Assembly (NCBI RefSeq): GCF_000378825.1
Contig: NZ_KB900388.1
Location: forward strand, 1,735,947-1,799,946
Reading direction: 5' to 3'
Origin: Salinispora vitiensis
GTDB lineage: Bacteria; Actinomycetota; Actinomycetes; Mycobacteriales; Micromonosporaceae
DNA length: 64,000 nucleotides
Below are positions 1-7,997 of this stretch, piece after piece. The notes beneath the pieces were generated by a model, which had not been told where the DNA came from, did not search any database, and was given only the letters and a program-made list of their open reading frames with translations. How positions within the stretch are numbered: position 1 is the stretch's first letter; each line of letters begins with the position of its first letter. The translations under genes were made by a program, and so were the position numbers.

Positions 1-456
1 GAGGTAGATCGGCAGCGTGAGGCCGGACAGGAACATGTAGTAGATCAGTCGGTTACCGCGGAACTCGTAGCGCGCCAACACGTACGCGGCCATCGAGCCG
101 AGCAGCATGGTCAGCGTGACGCTGCCGGCCAGCACGAGCACGGTGTTGAGGAAGAAGTCGCCGAGCTGCCCCTCAGTCCAGGCTCGGCCGAAGTTCTCCC
201 AACGCAGCGTCTCCGGGATCAGCGACAGCGGCTGCCGGATAACCTCCGCGTCGCTCTTCAGCGCCGACATGACTACCCAGATCAGCGGGTAGACGACCAT
301 GATCGCCCAGACCAGCAGGAACAGGTGGGAGAAGCCGTTGAAGAACTGCGCGCCGGGCCGCCGGCCGCCGGACCCGAAGTGGCGTGCCGACGTGGGGCGG
401 GCCGGCGGAGCGAGATCCGGCCCGGCGGGACCGGGGTCGTGGGTCACCGTACTCAT
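1..456 (-). CDS. ngcG: Carbohydrate ABC transporter permease (NgcG/MalG-like), 3' end cut by window edge
   Basis: This is the second inner-membrane permease of a sugar importer. The ATG at 456 has a good ribosome site (GAGGAGAG) just upstream, and 152 codons are visible before the window ends. The N-terminal ~35 residues are a Pro/Gly-rich cytoplasmic tail. A first membrane helix follows (FLLVWAIMVVYPLIWVV), then a periplasmic stretch with the family motif SALKSDAEV and a second helix (NTVLVLAGSVTLTMLLG). The EAA loop would lie beyond the edge. It sits 12 bp downstream of the other permease, last in the visible rpiR-ngcE-ngcF-ngcG order. The Ngc assignment rests mostly on the binding protein two genes upstream. 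No ATPase gene is visible, and actinomycete sugar importers of this class often share a remote MsiK ATPase. Confidence 0.85.
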   Translation of the reverse strand, partial: MSTVTHDPGPAGPDLAPPARPTSARHFGSGGRRPGAQFFNGFSHLFLLVWAIMVVYPLIWVVMSALKSDAEVIRQPLSLIPETLRWENFGRAWTEGQLGDFFLNTVLVLAGSVTLTMLLGSMAAYVLARYEFRGNRLIYYMFLSGLTLPIYL

Positions 457-468
457 CGTCGACTCTCC

Positions 469-1410
469 TCAGTACTCAATCCGCTCGCGGCGGGTGATTT
501 TCAGCTGCGCCGCGGCCAGCAGGATCGTGAAGATCGCCAAAGCCACACCCATCGCGCAGGCGTAGCCGAACTGGCCCTTCTGGAAGGCGGTGAAGTTGAG
601 CACCGACGCGAAAATCTCGCTGGCGTGGTTCGGGCCGCCCTGGCTGGGTGTCATCACGAAGACCAGGGCGTACATGTCCAGGGCGATGAAGCCCAGATAG
701 ATCCAGGCGACCGATACGGTGTCCCGCAGCAGCGGCAGCGTGATCCGGAAGAAGGTGTGGAACCGACCGGCACCATCGAGGATGGCCGCCTCGTAGACGT
801 CCTTCGGAATCGACTGCATCGCTGCCGAGAAGAGCACCATGTAGAACCCGGCGCCGCTCCAGACCGCGATCAGCAGCAGCCACCAGAGCACCGCGGGGAC
901 GCCGAGAAAGGGCTCCGGGTCGAACGTGAACAGGATCGGGTCCTCCGGGTCGACCAGCCCGACCTTCATCAACACGCCGTTGATCAGGCCCTGCCCGTCG
1001 GCCCGGTAGATCTGCTGCCACATGACGGCGACGACGACCAGGGACAGCACCTGCGGGAAGAAGAAAATGACCTTGTAAAGGCCGGAACCGAAGACACCCC
1101 GGATGCCCGCCCTGTCCTCGCGCCCGCCCACGTTGAGCAGGAACGCGAGGAACAGGGCCAGCGCGATCGTGAACAGCGGCACGGTGATCAGGAAGAAGAC
1201 GTTGTGCCAGAAGGCCTTCCTGATCAGCTCGTCGGAGAAGAGCCGGACGTAGTTGTCCAGCCCGACGAACTGCTGCCGGTCGGAGTAGCCACCCCAGTCG
1301 GTCAGCGAATAGCCGGCCGCCTGGGCGAAGGGCCAGACCACGTAGAAGAGGTAGAGCGCGACCGGCAGGGCCAGGAAGCCCATGACGAAACGCGCGACAC
1401 CATGCCGCAT
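469..1410 (-). CDS. ngcF: Carbohydrate ABC transporter permease (NgcF/MalF-like)
   Basis: This is an inner-membrane permease of a binding-protein-dependent sugar importer, 313 aa, with about six hydrophobic segments. The cytoplasmic EAA loop that docks the ATPase is clear near the C-terminal third (YEAAILDGAGRFHTFFRI). I chose the ATG at 1410 because GGAAAGAG lies at normal spacing before it; an in-frame GTG at 1419 would sit almost on top of that ribosome site. The gene lies between the substrate-binding lipoprotein and the second permease and is surely co-transcribed with them. Substrate specificity comes from the neighbour: GlcNAc/chitobiose is inferred, while membership of the MalF-type family is clear from the sequence. 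Confidence 0.88.
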   Translation of the reverse strand: MRHGVARFVMGFLALPVALYLFYVVWPFAQAAGYSLTDWGGYSDRQQFVGLDNYVRLFSDELIRKAFWHNVFFLITVPLFTIALALFLAFLLNVGGREDRAGIRGVFGSGLYKVIFFFPQVLSLVVVAVMWQQIYRADGQGLINGVLMKVGLVDPEDPILFTFDPEPFLGVPAVLWWLLLIAVWSGAGFYMVLFSAAMQSIPKDVYEAAILDGAGRFHTFFRITLPLLRDTVSVAWIYLGFIALDMYALVFVMTPSQGGPNHASEIFASVLNFTAFQKGQFGYACAMGVALAIFTILLAAAQLKITRRERIEY

Positions 1411-1433
1411 GGGACTCACTCTTTCCGTTCGGC

Positions 1434-2837
1434 TCAGGCGGAGCGGGTCTGCTTCTTGATCGACGAGTCGCTGGCGACCTTGTCAGCGGCGCCCTGCATC
1501 CCGTCAACGAACTGCTGGGCGGTCAGCCGGCCGGCCATCAGCTCCGCGGAGAGGTTCTGGCTCTCCTTGTCCAGGTCGGCGTAGAAGTCCCAGAACTTGA
1601 CCAAAATGAGGTCCTCCGGAGCGTTGCTCATCAGCTCGTTGGCGCTGGTCAACGCCGAGTCCTGGACGTTGTCCCCGGAGCCCTTGGTGGAGGCGAGGGA
1701 TTTGGTCAACTCGGCGAACTTCGCCGAGCCCTCCTTGGAGAGCACCGCCCGCAGGAACTCCTTGGCGGCGGCCTTGTTCGGTGCCCTCGACGGCACGACG
1801 ATGCCCTCGCCCGCGCCGGCGTAGACGTCGTTCGGCGCCTTGTCGCCCGCCCCCAGGCTCCAGTAGTCCGACAGCTTCATCTCGAAGCCGGGGGGAATGG
1901 TCTCCGCCATCTCGTTCTTGAGCCAGGTGCCGACCTGGACGAAGGCGGCCTTGCCGTCGAGCCACGCCTGCTGCGACTGGGTGTGGTCGAGCTGGCCGGG
2001 GAGCAGCAGCTTGTCCTTGACCAGCTTCTCCCACGCCTCCAGGGCCGGCAGCACCCCATCGGCCTTCCAGGCGTTCTCCTTGAGGTTGTCGATGTCGATC
2101 ACCGCCTGCTTGCCGGCGGACTTCCAGATCGTCGCCATCAGCGCCCAACGCGGGTAGTAGCCGTGCACCGCGTCGTAGACGTACGGGGCCATGCCCTTCG
2201 CCTTGATCTTCGGCGCGAGGGCGAAGAACTCGTCGAAGGTCTTCGGCGGCTGCCAACCCTCCTTCTCGAAGAGGGCGGCGTTGTACCAGTTGCCCCAGAC
2301 CGTGTACGCGACGTGGACCACGTAGAACTTGCCCTGGAAGGTGCCCTTCTCGATGGTCCCCGGCAGCAGGGTGTCCGCCACCGCGCCCTCGCTGTCCCAC
2401 GCCGGGGCGGCGAGCAGATCCTCCAGCGGCTCGATCGCGCCCTCGTTGACCAGGGTGCTGATGTCCATAATGTCGGCACCGGAGTTCATGACGACGTCGC
2501 TGGGCTGGGTCGCCATCTTCGGCTGCTCTTCGGTCTTGATCTTTTGGGTCGAAGAGAGGTTGACCGTGACGTTCGGGCGCTTGGCCTTGAAGACGGCCTC
2601 GTCCTCCTTGGCCCACTGGTCGCCCAGCCCACCGTTGAAGATGACCACCTTCACGGAGCTGCCGTCCTGGACGCCGAACGGGTTGTCCTTGCTCTTCGCG
2701 GCACCGGAGTTGTCGTCCTGGGCCGGCTCGCTGCCGGCGCAGGCGCTGAGCAGGCCGGCAGCCGGGACGGTCAGCAGACCCGCGGCGGCGGCGCGCCGCA
2801 GCAGGGTCCGACGGTTGAGGTCGGGGGTAACGGACAT
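1434..2837 (-). CDS. ngcE: Extracellular sugar-binding lipoprotein, NgcE-like (GlcNAc/chitobiose)
   Basis: This is the substrate-binding component of the importer, 467 aa. The N-terminus has a twin-arginine stretch (NRRTLLRR), a hydrophobic core and a lipobox LLSAC with the lipidated Cys near residue 33, so it is a probable Tat-exported lipoprotein. The mature part is a family 1 solute-binding protein. Stretches such as NPFGV, VVIFNGGLGDQWAK, NSGADIMD, YAYTVYG-type 'AYTVWGNWYN' and the C-terminal VASDSSIK closely resemble my memory of Streptomyces NgcE proteins. That makes N-acetylglucosamine/diacetylchitobiose the best guess for substrate. The start is supported by AAGGAGAG upstream. The gene is 33 bp downstream of the regulator and 23 bp upstream of ngcF. 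A different amino-sugar cannot be excluded. Confidence 0.85.
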   Translation of the reverse strand: MSVTPDLNRRTLLRRAAAAGLLTVPAAGLLSACAGSEPAQDDNSGAAKSKDNPFGVQDGSSVKVVIFNGGLGDQWAKEDEAVFKAKRPNVTVNLSSTQKIKTEEQPKMATQPSDVVMNSGADIMDISTLVNEGAIEPLEDLLAAPAWDSEGAVADTLLPGTIEKGTFQGKFYVVHVAYTVWGNWYNAALFEKEGWQPPKTFDEFFALAPKIKAKGMAPYVYDAVHGYYPRWALMATIWKSAGKQAVIDIDNLKENAWKADGVLPALEAWEKLVKDKLLLPGQLDHTQSQQAWLDGKAAFVQVGTWLKNEMAETIPPGFEMKLSDYWSLGAGDKAPNDVYAGAGEGIVVPSRAPNKAAAKEFLRAVLSKEGSAKFAELTKSLASTKGSGDNVQDSALTSANELMSNAPEDLILVKFWDFYADLDKESQNLSAELMAGRLTAQQFVDGMQGAADKVASDSSIKKQTRSA

Positions 2838-2870
2838 GCGACTCTCCTTAGCGGTAGATCGGGGGTACGG

Positions 2871-3833
2871 TCATGAGCTGGCCGCTTTCGCCGCCTTGTG
2901 CCCCTCAACGGCCTGGGCGGTACGCCGCAGGGCCGCGTGGGCTCGGTCGTGGGTGCGCTGGGCGACGGCGATGTAGAGCAGGTCGAGCACGACCAGTTGG
3001 GGGTGCCGGGCGGACAGCGCGTCGGGGCGGAAGGTGGTGGCACCGCTGGCGGTGAGCAGCACGATCTCCGCCAGCTCGGCGAGCGGCGAGCGGGCGAAGC
3101 CGGTCACCGCGACGGTGGTCGCGCCCCGGCTGCCGGCCTCCGCCAGCATCTCGATGGTTTCCCGGGTCCGGCCGCCGTGCGAGACGCCGAGGGCGACGTC
3201 GCCGGCCCCCAACAGGGCCGCCGAGGCCAGCCCTTCGTGCACGTCGTTCCAGGCCCAGGCGGCGATTCCGATGCGGTGCAGCATGAACTGCATCTCCTCG
3301 CCGACTAGGCCGCTACCGCTGGCGCCGAAGATGTTCACCCGGCCCGCCGCGGCGATCGCCGCGGCGGCCCGCTCCACCTCGGCGAGGTCGAGCAGGGCAG
3401 CGGTGTCGTGCATCGCCCGGGTGTCCGCGGCGATGATCTGTTCGAGCACCCGGCGCGGCGGATCGCCGGGCTGAATCTCGCGGCCGATGTCGACGGCCCA
3501 ACCGGCCAGGCGGGCCCGACCGCTCTCGGCGGCGATGCCGAGCCGAAGGTCCGCGTAGCCCTCGAAGCCCATTGCCCGACAGAAGCGCGTGATGGTGGCC
3601 GGGGAGGTGCCACTGCCCTCGGCCAGCTCGACGATGGTGGCGCGGGTGACGGCCTCCGGGTCGCTGAGCACGTGTTCGGCGACCCGGCGCAGGGCCCCGG
3701 TCAGGTCGCCCACCCCGGCCCGGACCCGGGCCAGCACGCCGTCGGCCGCATCAGCACGGACGCCACGGCGGTCGAACCCGTCGGCGTCGGCCACCGCGGT
3801 CTCCGCGCTGGTGCCCACCTCGTGATCAACCAT
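2871..3833 (-). CDS. MurR/RpiR-family transcriptional regulator (HTH_6 + SIS)
   Basis: This is a DNA-binding sugar-phosphate sensor, about 320 aa. The N-terminal half has the RpiR helix-turn-helix (TIVELAEGSGTSPATITRF, then GFEGYADLR). The C-terminal half has a SIS sugar-isomerase fold with the phospho-sugar-binding stretches 'FGASGSGLVGEEMQ' and 'GVSHGGRTRETIEM'. I prefer the ATG at 3833: GGAAAGAG lies a few bases before it, whereas the longer reading from 3896 would run through a probable -35 box and operator. It is the first gene of the ngc-like operon, so it most likely represses itself and the importer and is released by a sugar phosphate such as GlcNAc-6-P (inference). Confidence 0.88.
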   Translation of the reverse strand: MVDHEVGTSAETAVADADGFDRRGVRADAADGVLARVRAGVGDLTGALRRVAEHVLSDPEAVTRATIVELAEGSGTSPATITRFCRAMGFEGYADLRLGIAAESGRARLAGWAVDIGREIQPGDPPRRVLEQIIAADTRAMHDTAALLDLAEVERAAAAIAAAGRVNIFGASGSGLVGEEMQFMLHRIGIAAWAWNDVHEGLASAALLGAGDVALGVSHGGRTRETIEMLAEAGSRGATTVAVTGFARSPLAELAEIVLLTASGATTFRPDALSARHPQLVVLDLLYIAVAQRTHDRAHAALRRTAQAVEGHKAAKAASS

Positions 3834-3852
3834 CCGAGACTCTTTCCGCAAG

Positions 3853-3877
3853 GAAACTTTACTGTTGGTAAAATTTC
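3853..3877. promoter_or_regulatory. Inverted repeat, probable RpiR operator of the ngc-like operon
   Basis: The left arm GAAACTTTAC and right arm GTAAAATTTC flank a 5-base centre (TGTTG), with a single mismatch between the arms. It lies 20 bp upstream of the regulator start, in an AT-rich patch unlike its surroundings. Binding by the regulator is inferred from position. Confidence 0.6.
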
Positions 3878-3896
3878 TTACTGGAGCCCGCTTCAT

Positions 3897-3902
3897 GTCA
3901 AG
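3897..3902 (-). promoter_or_regulatory. Consensus -35 box (TTGACA) for the rpiR-ngc operon
   Basis: A perfect TTGACA is read on the minus strand, with the AT-rich TAAGAAAT stretch 15-18 bases downstream as a possible -10. The inverted repeat at 3853-3877 would overlap the transcription start, the usual position for a repressor. Confidence 0.5.
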
Positions 3903-4384
3903 ACCATGGATGAAGTTTTCAAAACGTTATCTTTGGCACCGACCCGGCAGACCGGCCTGCACTCTCCCCGGACCGCACCGACCGGGCGTGATCACTTCCG
4001 GACAACTCGGCCGGCCTCCGTGGGGATTCGACCCGTTCCGGGCCCGACAGACGGTACACGTGATTCATTCCCGTTTGGGGGGTGACCGGGGTCACGGTGG
4101 TGGCGGAATCCCGGCGGGCGTCGCGGCGTTACACCTTGCGTACGGCCGTGGAGGTGTCCCGCTCGGGCGGGTGACGCCGGGTGCGGGTCGCCGGGAATGG
4201 TGGTGGCCGGGCGGTCGTTACATCTGGACCCGGCGCCGTGTGTGCCCCCTGTGAGGCCCTGCGGTCGCCGACCCCCTCTTCTTTCTTTCTTTGAGCGCCG
4301 GACGGTGCTTGCACCCCTCTTTTGCCGCCTGATCCCCCCTTTTTCGGGCGTGTGGGGTGTCGACCCCCGAATGGAGCAACCCCC
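3903..4384. other. Intergenic region between divergent ngc operon and lysozyme-like gene
   Basis: No convincing gene; the long reading frames here are on the antisense strand. The right part is a GC-rich leader. Two GTTACA hexamers occur at 4128-4133 and 4217-4222, and a pyrimidine run (CTTCTTTCTTTCTTT) lies near 4280. I looked for a ydaO-type c-di-AMP leader, which often precedes actinobacterial wall hydrolases, and did not see its conserved core. A small palindrome GTTTT-C-AAAAC sits at 3915-3925. Confidence 0.4.
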
Positions 4385-4966
4385 ATGAACACGATTCTGC
4401 GTCGTAGTGTCCTTGGTATCGCTGGTCTGGCCCTGTCCACCGGTGTCGTCGCCGGCCCCCTGGCCACCCTGACCGACACCACCCCCGCAGCGGCTGCCGC
4501 TGCGGTGCGGGCCGACAAGCCCGACATGGACACGCTGATCCCGCACGGCACCCAGGGTGAGCAGTCGCGCATCGACCTGGGTGACGAGCAGACCGGCAAC
4601 GTGAAGGCCATCATCGAGGCCACCAAGAAGGCCGGCATGGACGAGCGCGCCGCCGTCGTGGCCATCGGTACCAGCTTGCAGGAGTCGAAGCTGGAGAACC
4701 TGGGACACCTGGGTGACCGTAACGACCACGACTCGCAGGGCCTGTTCCAGCAGCGCCCCTCCTCCGGTTGGGGCAGCGTGGAGCAGATCACCGACCCCGA
4801 GTACTCCACCACCGCCTTCCTCAAGGGTTTGAAGCAGGTCGAGGGCTGGCAGGAACTGCCCCTGACCGAAGCCGCCCAGAAGGTCCAGGTGTCGGCGTAC
4901 CCGTTCCACTACGCCCAGTGGGAAACCCAGGCCGCCGACCTGGTGGCCGAGCACTGGACCAGCTGA
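4385..4966 (+). CDS. Secreted lysozyme-like (lytic transglycosylase-type) protein
   Basis: This is a 193-aa exported protein, probably acting on cell-wall peptidoglycan. The N-terminal ~40 residues form a signal peptide (basic ILRR, hydrophobic core, Ala-rich cleavage region). The rest is a compact lysozyme-like domain common in actinomycetes and phage lysins: 'TSLQESKLENL' (with the likely catalytic Glu), 'GDRNDHDSQGLFQQRP', 'GWG', 'TDPEYSTTAFLKGL' and 'PFHYAQWE'. I chose the ATG at 4385 because the signal peptide begins there; an in-frame reading from 4322 adds only a low-complexity tail. The gene stands alone and is followed by a strong terminator. Catalytic activity is not demonstrated; it could also be a wall-binding protein. 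Confidence 0.8.
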   Translation: MNTILRRSVLGIAGLALSTGVVAGPLATLTDTTPAAAAAAVRADKPDMDTLIPHGTQGEQSRIDLGDEQTGNVKAIIEATKKAGMDERAAVVAIGTSLQESKLENLGHLGDRNDHDSQGLFQQRPSSGWGSVEQITDPEYSTTAFLKGLKQVEGWQELPLTEAAQKVQVSAYPFHYAQWETQAADLVAEHWTS

Positions 4967-5026
4967 CCCCACCGCACACCACAAACCCCCACCCGAAGAC
5001 CTGATCCACACCAAGGGGGAAAGAAA

Positions 5027-5064
5027 CTGTTGGCCGGCACCCGAACCAGGGTGCCGGCCAACAG
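5027..5064 (+). terminator. Rho-independent-type hairpin after the lysozyme-like gene
   Basis: A perfect 16-bp stem (CTGTTGGCCGGCACCC with its complement) encloses a 6-base loop. It starts about 60 bp after the stop codon, as expected for a strong actinomycete terminator without a U-tract. Confidence 0.85.
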
Positions 5065-5119
5065 CCGTCTCTGGGCGAACAGCGACCGGTGACCAGCACC
5101 GTCCCCTACGCTTGCGCTC

Positions 5120-6535
5120 ATGGGCCGCCTGCGCCGACTCGCCGAGGCGACACCGGCGAGCCGGAACCGCTACCTCGACCTGCTCCGGGCCCTCGCCATC
5201 ATCATGGTCGTTCTCGGTCACTGGAGCGTCGTGGACATCGGGCACGACGCCTCCGGGCAGCCCACCGCGCGCTCCGCGCTGCCCGACCTGCCCTGGGCCT
5301 ACCCACTGACCTGGGCGGTCCAGGTCATGCCGATCTTCTTCCTGGTCGGCGGGTACGCCAACGCCGCGTCCCTGGCCTCGCACCGCCGTCGCGGCGGGGA
5401 CGCCACCGGCTGGCTGCTCGGCCGCAGCGCCCGCCTGCTCCGACCCACCAGCATGCTGATCCTCATCCTCGCCGCCGCCGGCCTCACCGCCCGGCTCGCC
5501 GGGGCCGACCCGTCGTTGGTCCGGACCGTGGTCTACTTCGCCACCATCCCGCTGTGGTTCCTCGCCGCGTACCTCCTCGTGGTGCCGCTGACCCCGGTGA
5601 TGTACGCGCTGCACCGGCGATACGGGCTCCTCGTACCGGTGGCGCTGGCCGCCCTGGTCGCGGCGGGGGACCTGACCCGCGAGCTCGGTCTGCACGACGC
5701 CGCCCTGCCGAACTACCTCTTCGGCTGGCTGGCCATCCACCAGCTCGGCTTCGCCTGGTACGACGCGGACAAGAAAGACGCTGACACCGCGGCACCGCGC
5801 GGTCGCTCGACGGGGCTCCGCACCCGGCGGCTACCGCTGTCCCGGCGGGCCGGTTGGACGGCGCTGCTCGGCGGGCTGGCGGTGGCGGTGCTGCTGACCG
5901 GCCCCGGCCCGTACCCGGTCAGCATGATCAACATTCCGGGTGAGCGGCTGAACAACGCCGCCCCGCCCAGCCTCGCGCTACTGGCGGTGAGCACCGCACA
6001 GCTCGGGCTCCTCCTGCTGCTGCACCGGCCGGCGCAGCGCTGGCTACGCCGCGACCGCCCCTGGATGGCGGTGATCGCGGTGAACAGCGTCGTCCTGACG
6101 GTCTTCCTGTGGCACCTGAGCGCGGCGATCCTGGCGATCGGCGCCCTGGACGCGGTGGGACTGCTGCCGACCCCGACCGCCGGCACGGCCGCCTGGCTGG
6201 CCTGGCGGATCCCCTGGGTCCTGATCCTCGGTGTGTTCCTGGCCGTCCTAGTCGCCATCTTCGGTCCGATCGAGGCACGCACCGGCCGCCCCCCGGCCGC
6301 CCGGGGGCCCGCCGCGCCATCGGACGACCGGGCGGAGCACCACTGGCGGGTCACGGGCCGCGGCGTGCTCGCCGTCGCCGCCTTCGTCGCCGTCGTCGCC
6401 GCGCTCGTCATCAACGCGACCGCCCCACGGGACGCCCCGCTGCTGCTCGGGCTGCCCGTCCCGGCGCTGGTGGCCTACCTGGCCGGGGCGGGCACCCTGC
6501 GGCTACTCAGGTCTGGGTGGGGAACCCCAGGTTGA
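5120..6535 (+). CDS. Membrane acyltransferase, acyltransferase-3 family
   Basis: This is a 471-aa integral membrane protein with about ten hydrophobic helices. The family hallmark is at the N-terminus: RYLDLLRALAIIMVVLGHW, where the Arg and His are the conserved catalytic-region residues. Other typical features are a 'PIFFLVGGYANA' helix and several long hydrophobic segments to residue 470. Enzymes of this fold O-acylate cell-surface sugars, antibiotics or lipids; the acceptor here cannot be read from the sequence. The last 29 bases overlap the 3' end of the convergent dehydrogenase gene. No biosynthetic neighbours suggest a substrate. Confidence 0.8.
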   Translation: MGRLRRLAEATPASRNRYLDLLRALAIIMVVLGHWSVVDIGHDASGQPTARSALPDLPWAYPLTWAVQVMPIFFLVGGYANAASLASHRRRGGDATGWLLGRSARLLRPTSMLILILAAAGLTARLAGADPSLVRTVVYFATIPLWFLAAYLLVVPLTPVMYALHRRYGLLVPVALAALVAAGDLTRELGLHDAALPNYLFGWLAIHQLGFAWYDADKKDADTAAPRGRSTGLRTRRLPLSRRAGWTALLGGLAVAVLLTGPGPYPVSMINIPGERLNNAAPPSLALLAVSTAQLGLLLLLHRPAQRWLRRDRPWMAVIAVNSVVLTVFLWHLSAAILAIGALDAVGLLPTPTAGTAAWLAWRIPWVLILGVFLAVLVAIFGPIEARTGRPPAARGPAAPSDDRAEHHWRVTGRGVLAVAAFVAVVAALVINATAPRDAPLLLGLPVPALVAYLAGAGTLRLLRSGWGTPG

Positions 6536-7997
6536 CCCCACCATGTCGGGGGTCCAGCCAACGGCTGGTGACCACCTTGCCCCGGGTGAAGAAACGCACC
6601 CCGTCCTCCCCGTGCGCGTGCAGGTCGCCGAAGAGCGAGGCCTTCCAGCCGCCGAAGGAGTAGTACGCCATCGGCACCGGGATCGGCACGTTGATCCCCA
6701 CCATGCCCACCTCCACCTCGTGCTGGTAGCGCCGGGCGGCGCCGCCGTCGTTGGTGAAGATGGCCGTCCCGTTGCCGTACGGGTTGGTGTTGACCAGGTG
6801 GACGGCCTCCTCGTACGAACCGACCCGGACCACCGACAGCACCGGGCCGAAGATCTCGTCGGTGTAGACCGACATCTCCGGGGTGACCCGGTCGAACAGG
6901 GTCGGCCCCAACCAGTAGCCGTTCGGGTCCCCGTCCGGACGCACGTCCCGCCCGTCCACCACCGGCACCGCGCCCGCCGCCACGCCCGCCTCGACGTACG
7001 AGCGCACCCGCTCGGCGTGCGCGGCGGTGACCAGCGGGCCCATGTCGCAGCCGCGCCGGCCGTCGCCGGTGCGCAGCCCCGCCATCCGCTCGGCGATCTT
7101 CGCGACCAGCGCGTCCGCGACCGGCTCCACCGCGACCAGGGCCGAGATCGCCATACAGCGCTCCCCCGCCGACCCGAACCCCGCGTTCACGGCGGCGTCG
7201 GCGGCCAGGTCCAGATCCGCGTCGGGGAGCACCACCATGTGGTTCTTCGCCCCGCCGAGGGCCTGCACCCGCTTGCCTGCCAGCGACGCCCGCTGGTGCA
7301 CGTGCCGGGCGACCGGCGTGGAGCCGACGAACGACACCGCCCGCACCGCCGGATGATCCAACAGGGCGTCCACGGCCTCCTTGTCCCCGTTAACCACGTT
7401 GAGCACCCCCGGCGGCAGGCCCGCCTCGGCGAACCACTCCGCCAGCAGCAGCGCCGCGCTCGGGTCCTTCTCGCTGGGCTTGAGCACCACCGCGTTGCCA
7501 GTGGCCACCGCGACCGGCACGAACCAGAGCGGCACCATCACCGGGAAGTTGAACGGGCTGATCACCGCCACCACCCCGAGGGGCTGGCGCAGGTTGTAGG
7601 AGTCCACCTCGGTCGAGACGTTCTCGCTGAACCCGCCGCGCATCGCCGCGGGGATGCCGCAGGCGTACTCGATCACCTCCAGCCCGCGCTGCACCTCACC
7701 GGCGGCGTCGGCGAGCACCTTGCCGTGCTCCGCGGTGATCACCTCGGCGAGCCGCTCGCGCCGGGCGTGGACCAGCTCCCGGAAGGCGAAGAGCACCGCC
7801 GTGCGCCGCGACAGGGAGGCGTCCCGCCAGCTCCGCGCGGCCCGGTCGGCGGCCTCGACCGCTGCCGCCACCTCCGCGGCGGAGGCCAGCTCGACCTCCG
7901 CGGTACGCGCGCCGGTGGCCGGGTCGAAGACGTCGCCGCGACGCACCGCCGTGCCGGTGAGCAGCTTGCCGTCCACGAAGTGCCCGATGAGATTCAT
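6507..7997 (-). CDS. mmsA: CoA-acylating methylmalonate-semialdehyde dehydrogenase
   Basis: This is a cytoplasmic NAD-dependent enzyme of valine, thymine and beta-alanine catabolism that oxidises (methyl)malonate semialdehyde to propionyl- or acetyl-CoA. The protein is 496 aa, the usual length. Aldehyde-dehydrogenase motifs are present: 'SPFNFPVMVPLWF', 'FVGSTPVARHVHQRA' (NAD site) and the catalytic Cys in 'GSAGERCMAI'. MmsA-specific features include the N-terminal 'GHFVDGKLL' and C-terminal 'NVPIPVPMAYYSFGGWKASLFGD' region. The ATG at 7997 overlaps the TGA of the upstream aminotransferase (ATGA), so the two are translationally coupled; a much longer frame upstream is an artefact of high GC. 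Confidence 0.93.
   Translation of the reverse strand: MNLIGHFVDGKLLTGTAVRRGDVFDPATGARTAEVELASAAEVAAAVEAADRAARSWRDASLSRRTAVLFAFRELVHARRERLAEVITAEHGKVLADAAGEVQRGLEVIEYACGIPAAMRGGFSENVSTEVDSYNLRQPLGVVAVISPFNFPVMVPLWFVPVAVATGNAVVLKPSEKDPSAALLLAEWFAEAGLPPGVLNVVNGDKEAVDALLDHPAVRAVSFVGSTPVARHVHQRASLAGKRVQALGGAKNHMVVLPDADLDLAADAAVNAGFGSAGERCMAISALVAVEPVADALVAKIAERMAGLRTGDGRRGCDMGPLVTAAHAERVRSYVEAGVAAGAVPVVDGRDVRPDGDPNGYWLGPTLFDRVTPEMSVYTDEIFGPVLSVVRVGSYEEAVHLVNTNPYGNGTAIFTNDGGAARRYQHEVEVGMVGINVPIPVPMAYYSFGGWKASLFGDLHAHGEDGVRFFTRGKVVTSRWLDPRHGGVNLGFPTQT

Noticed and set aside
325..2876. Long plus-strand frames opposite the ngc-like genes (about 420 and 300 aa)
   Set aside because: They mirror the codon pattern of the minus-strand transporter genes, are rich in Arg/Gly/His/Gln and show no family features.
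4100..4384. ydaO-type (c-di-AMP) riboswitch before the lysozyme-like gene
   Set aside because: Wall-hydrolase genes in actinomycetes often have one, but the conserved core segments are not present here.
3992..5740. A 582-aa minus-strand frame
   Set aside because: It is antisense to the secreted lysozyme-like gene and the acyltransferase and has the composition typical of high-GC shadows.
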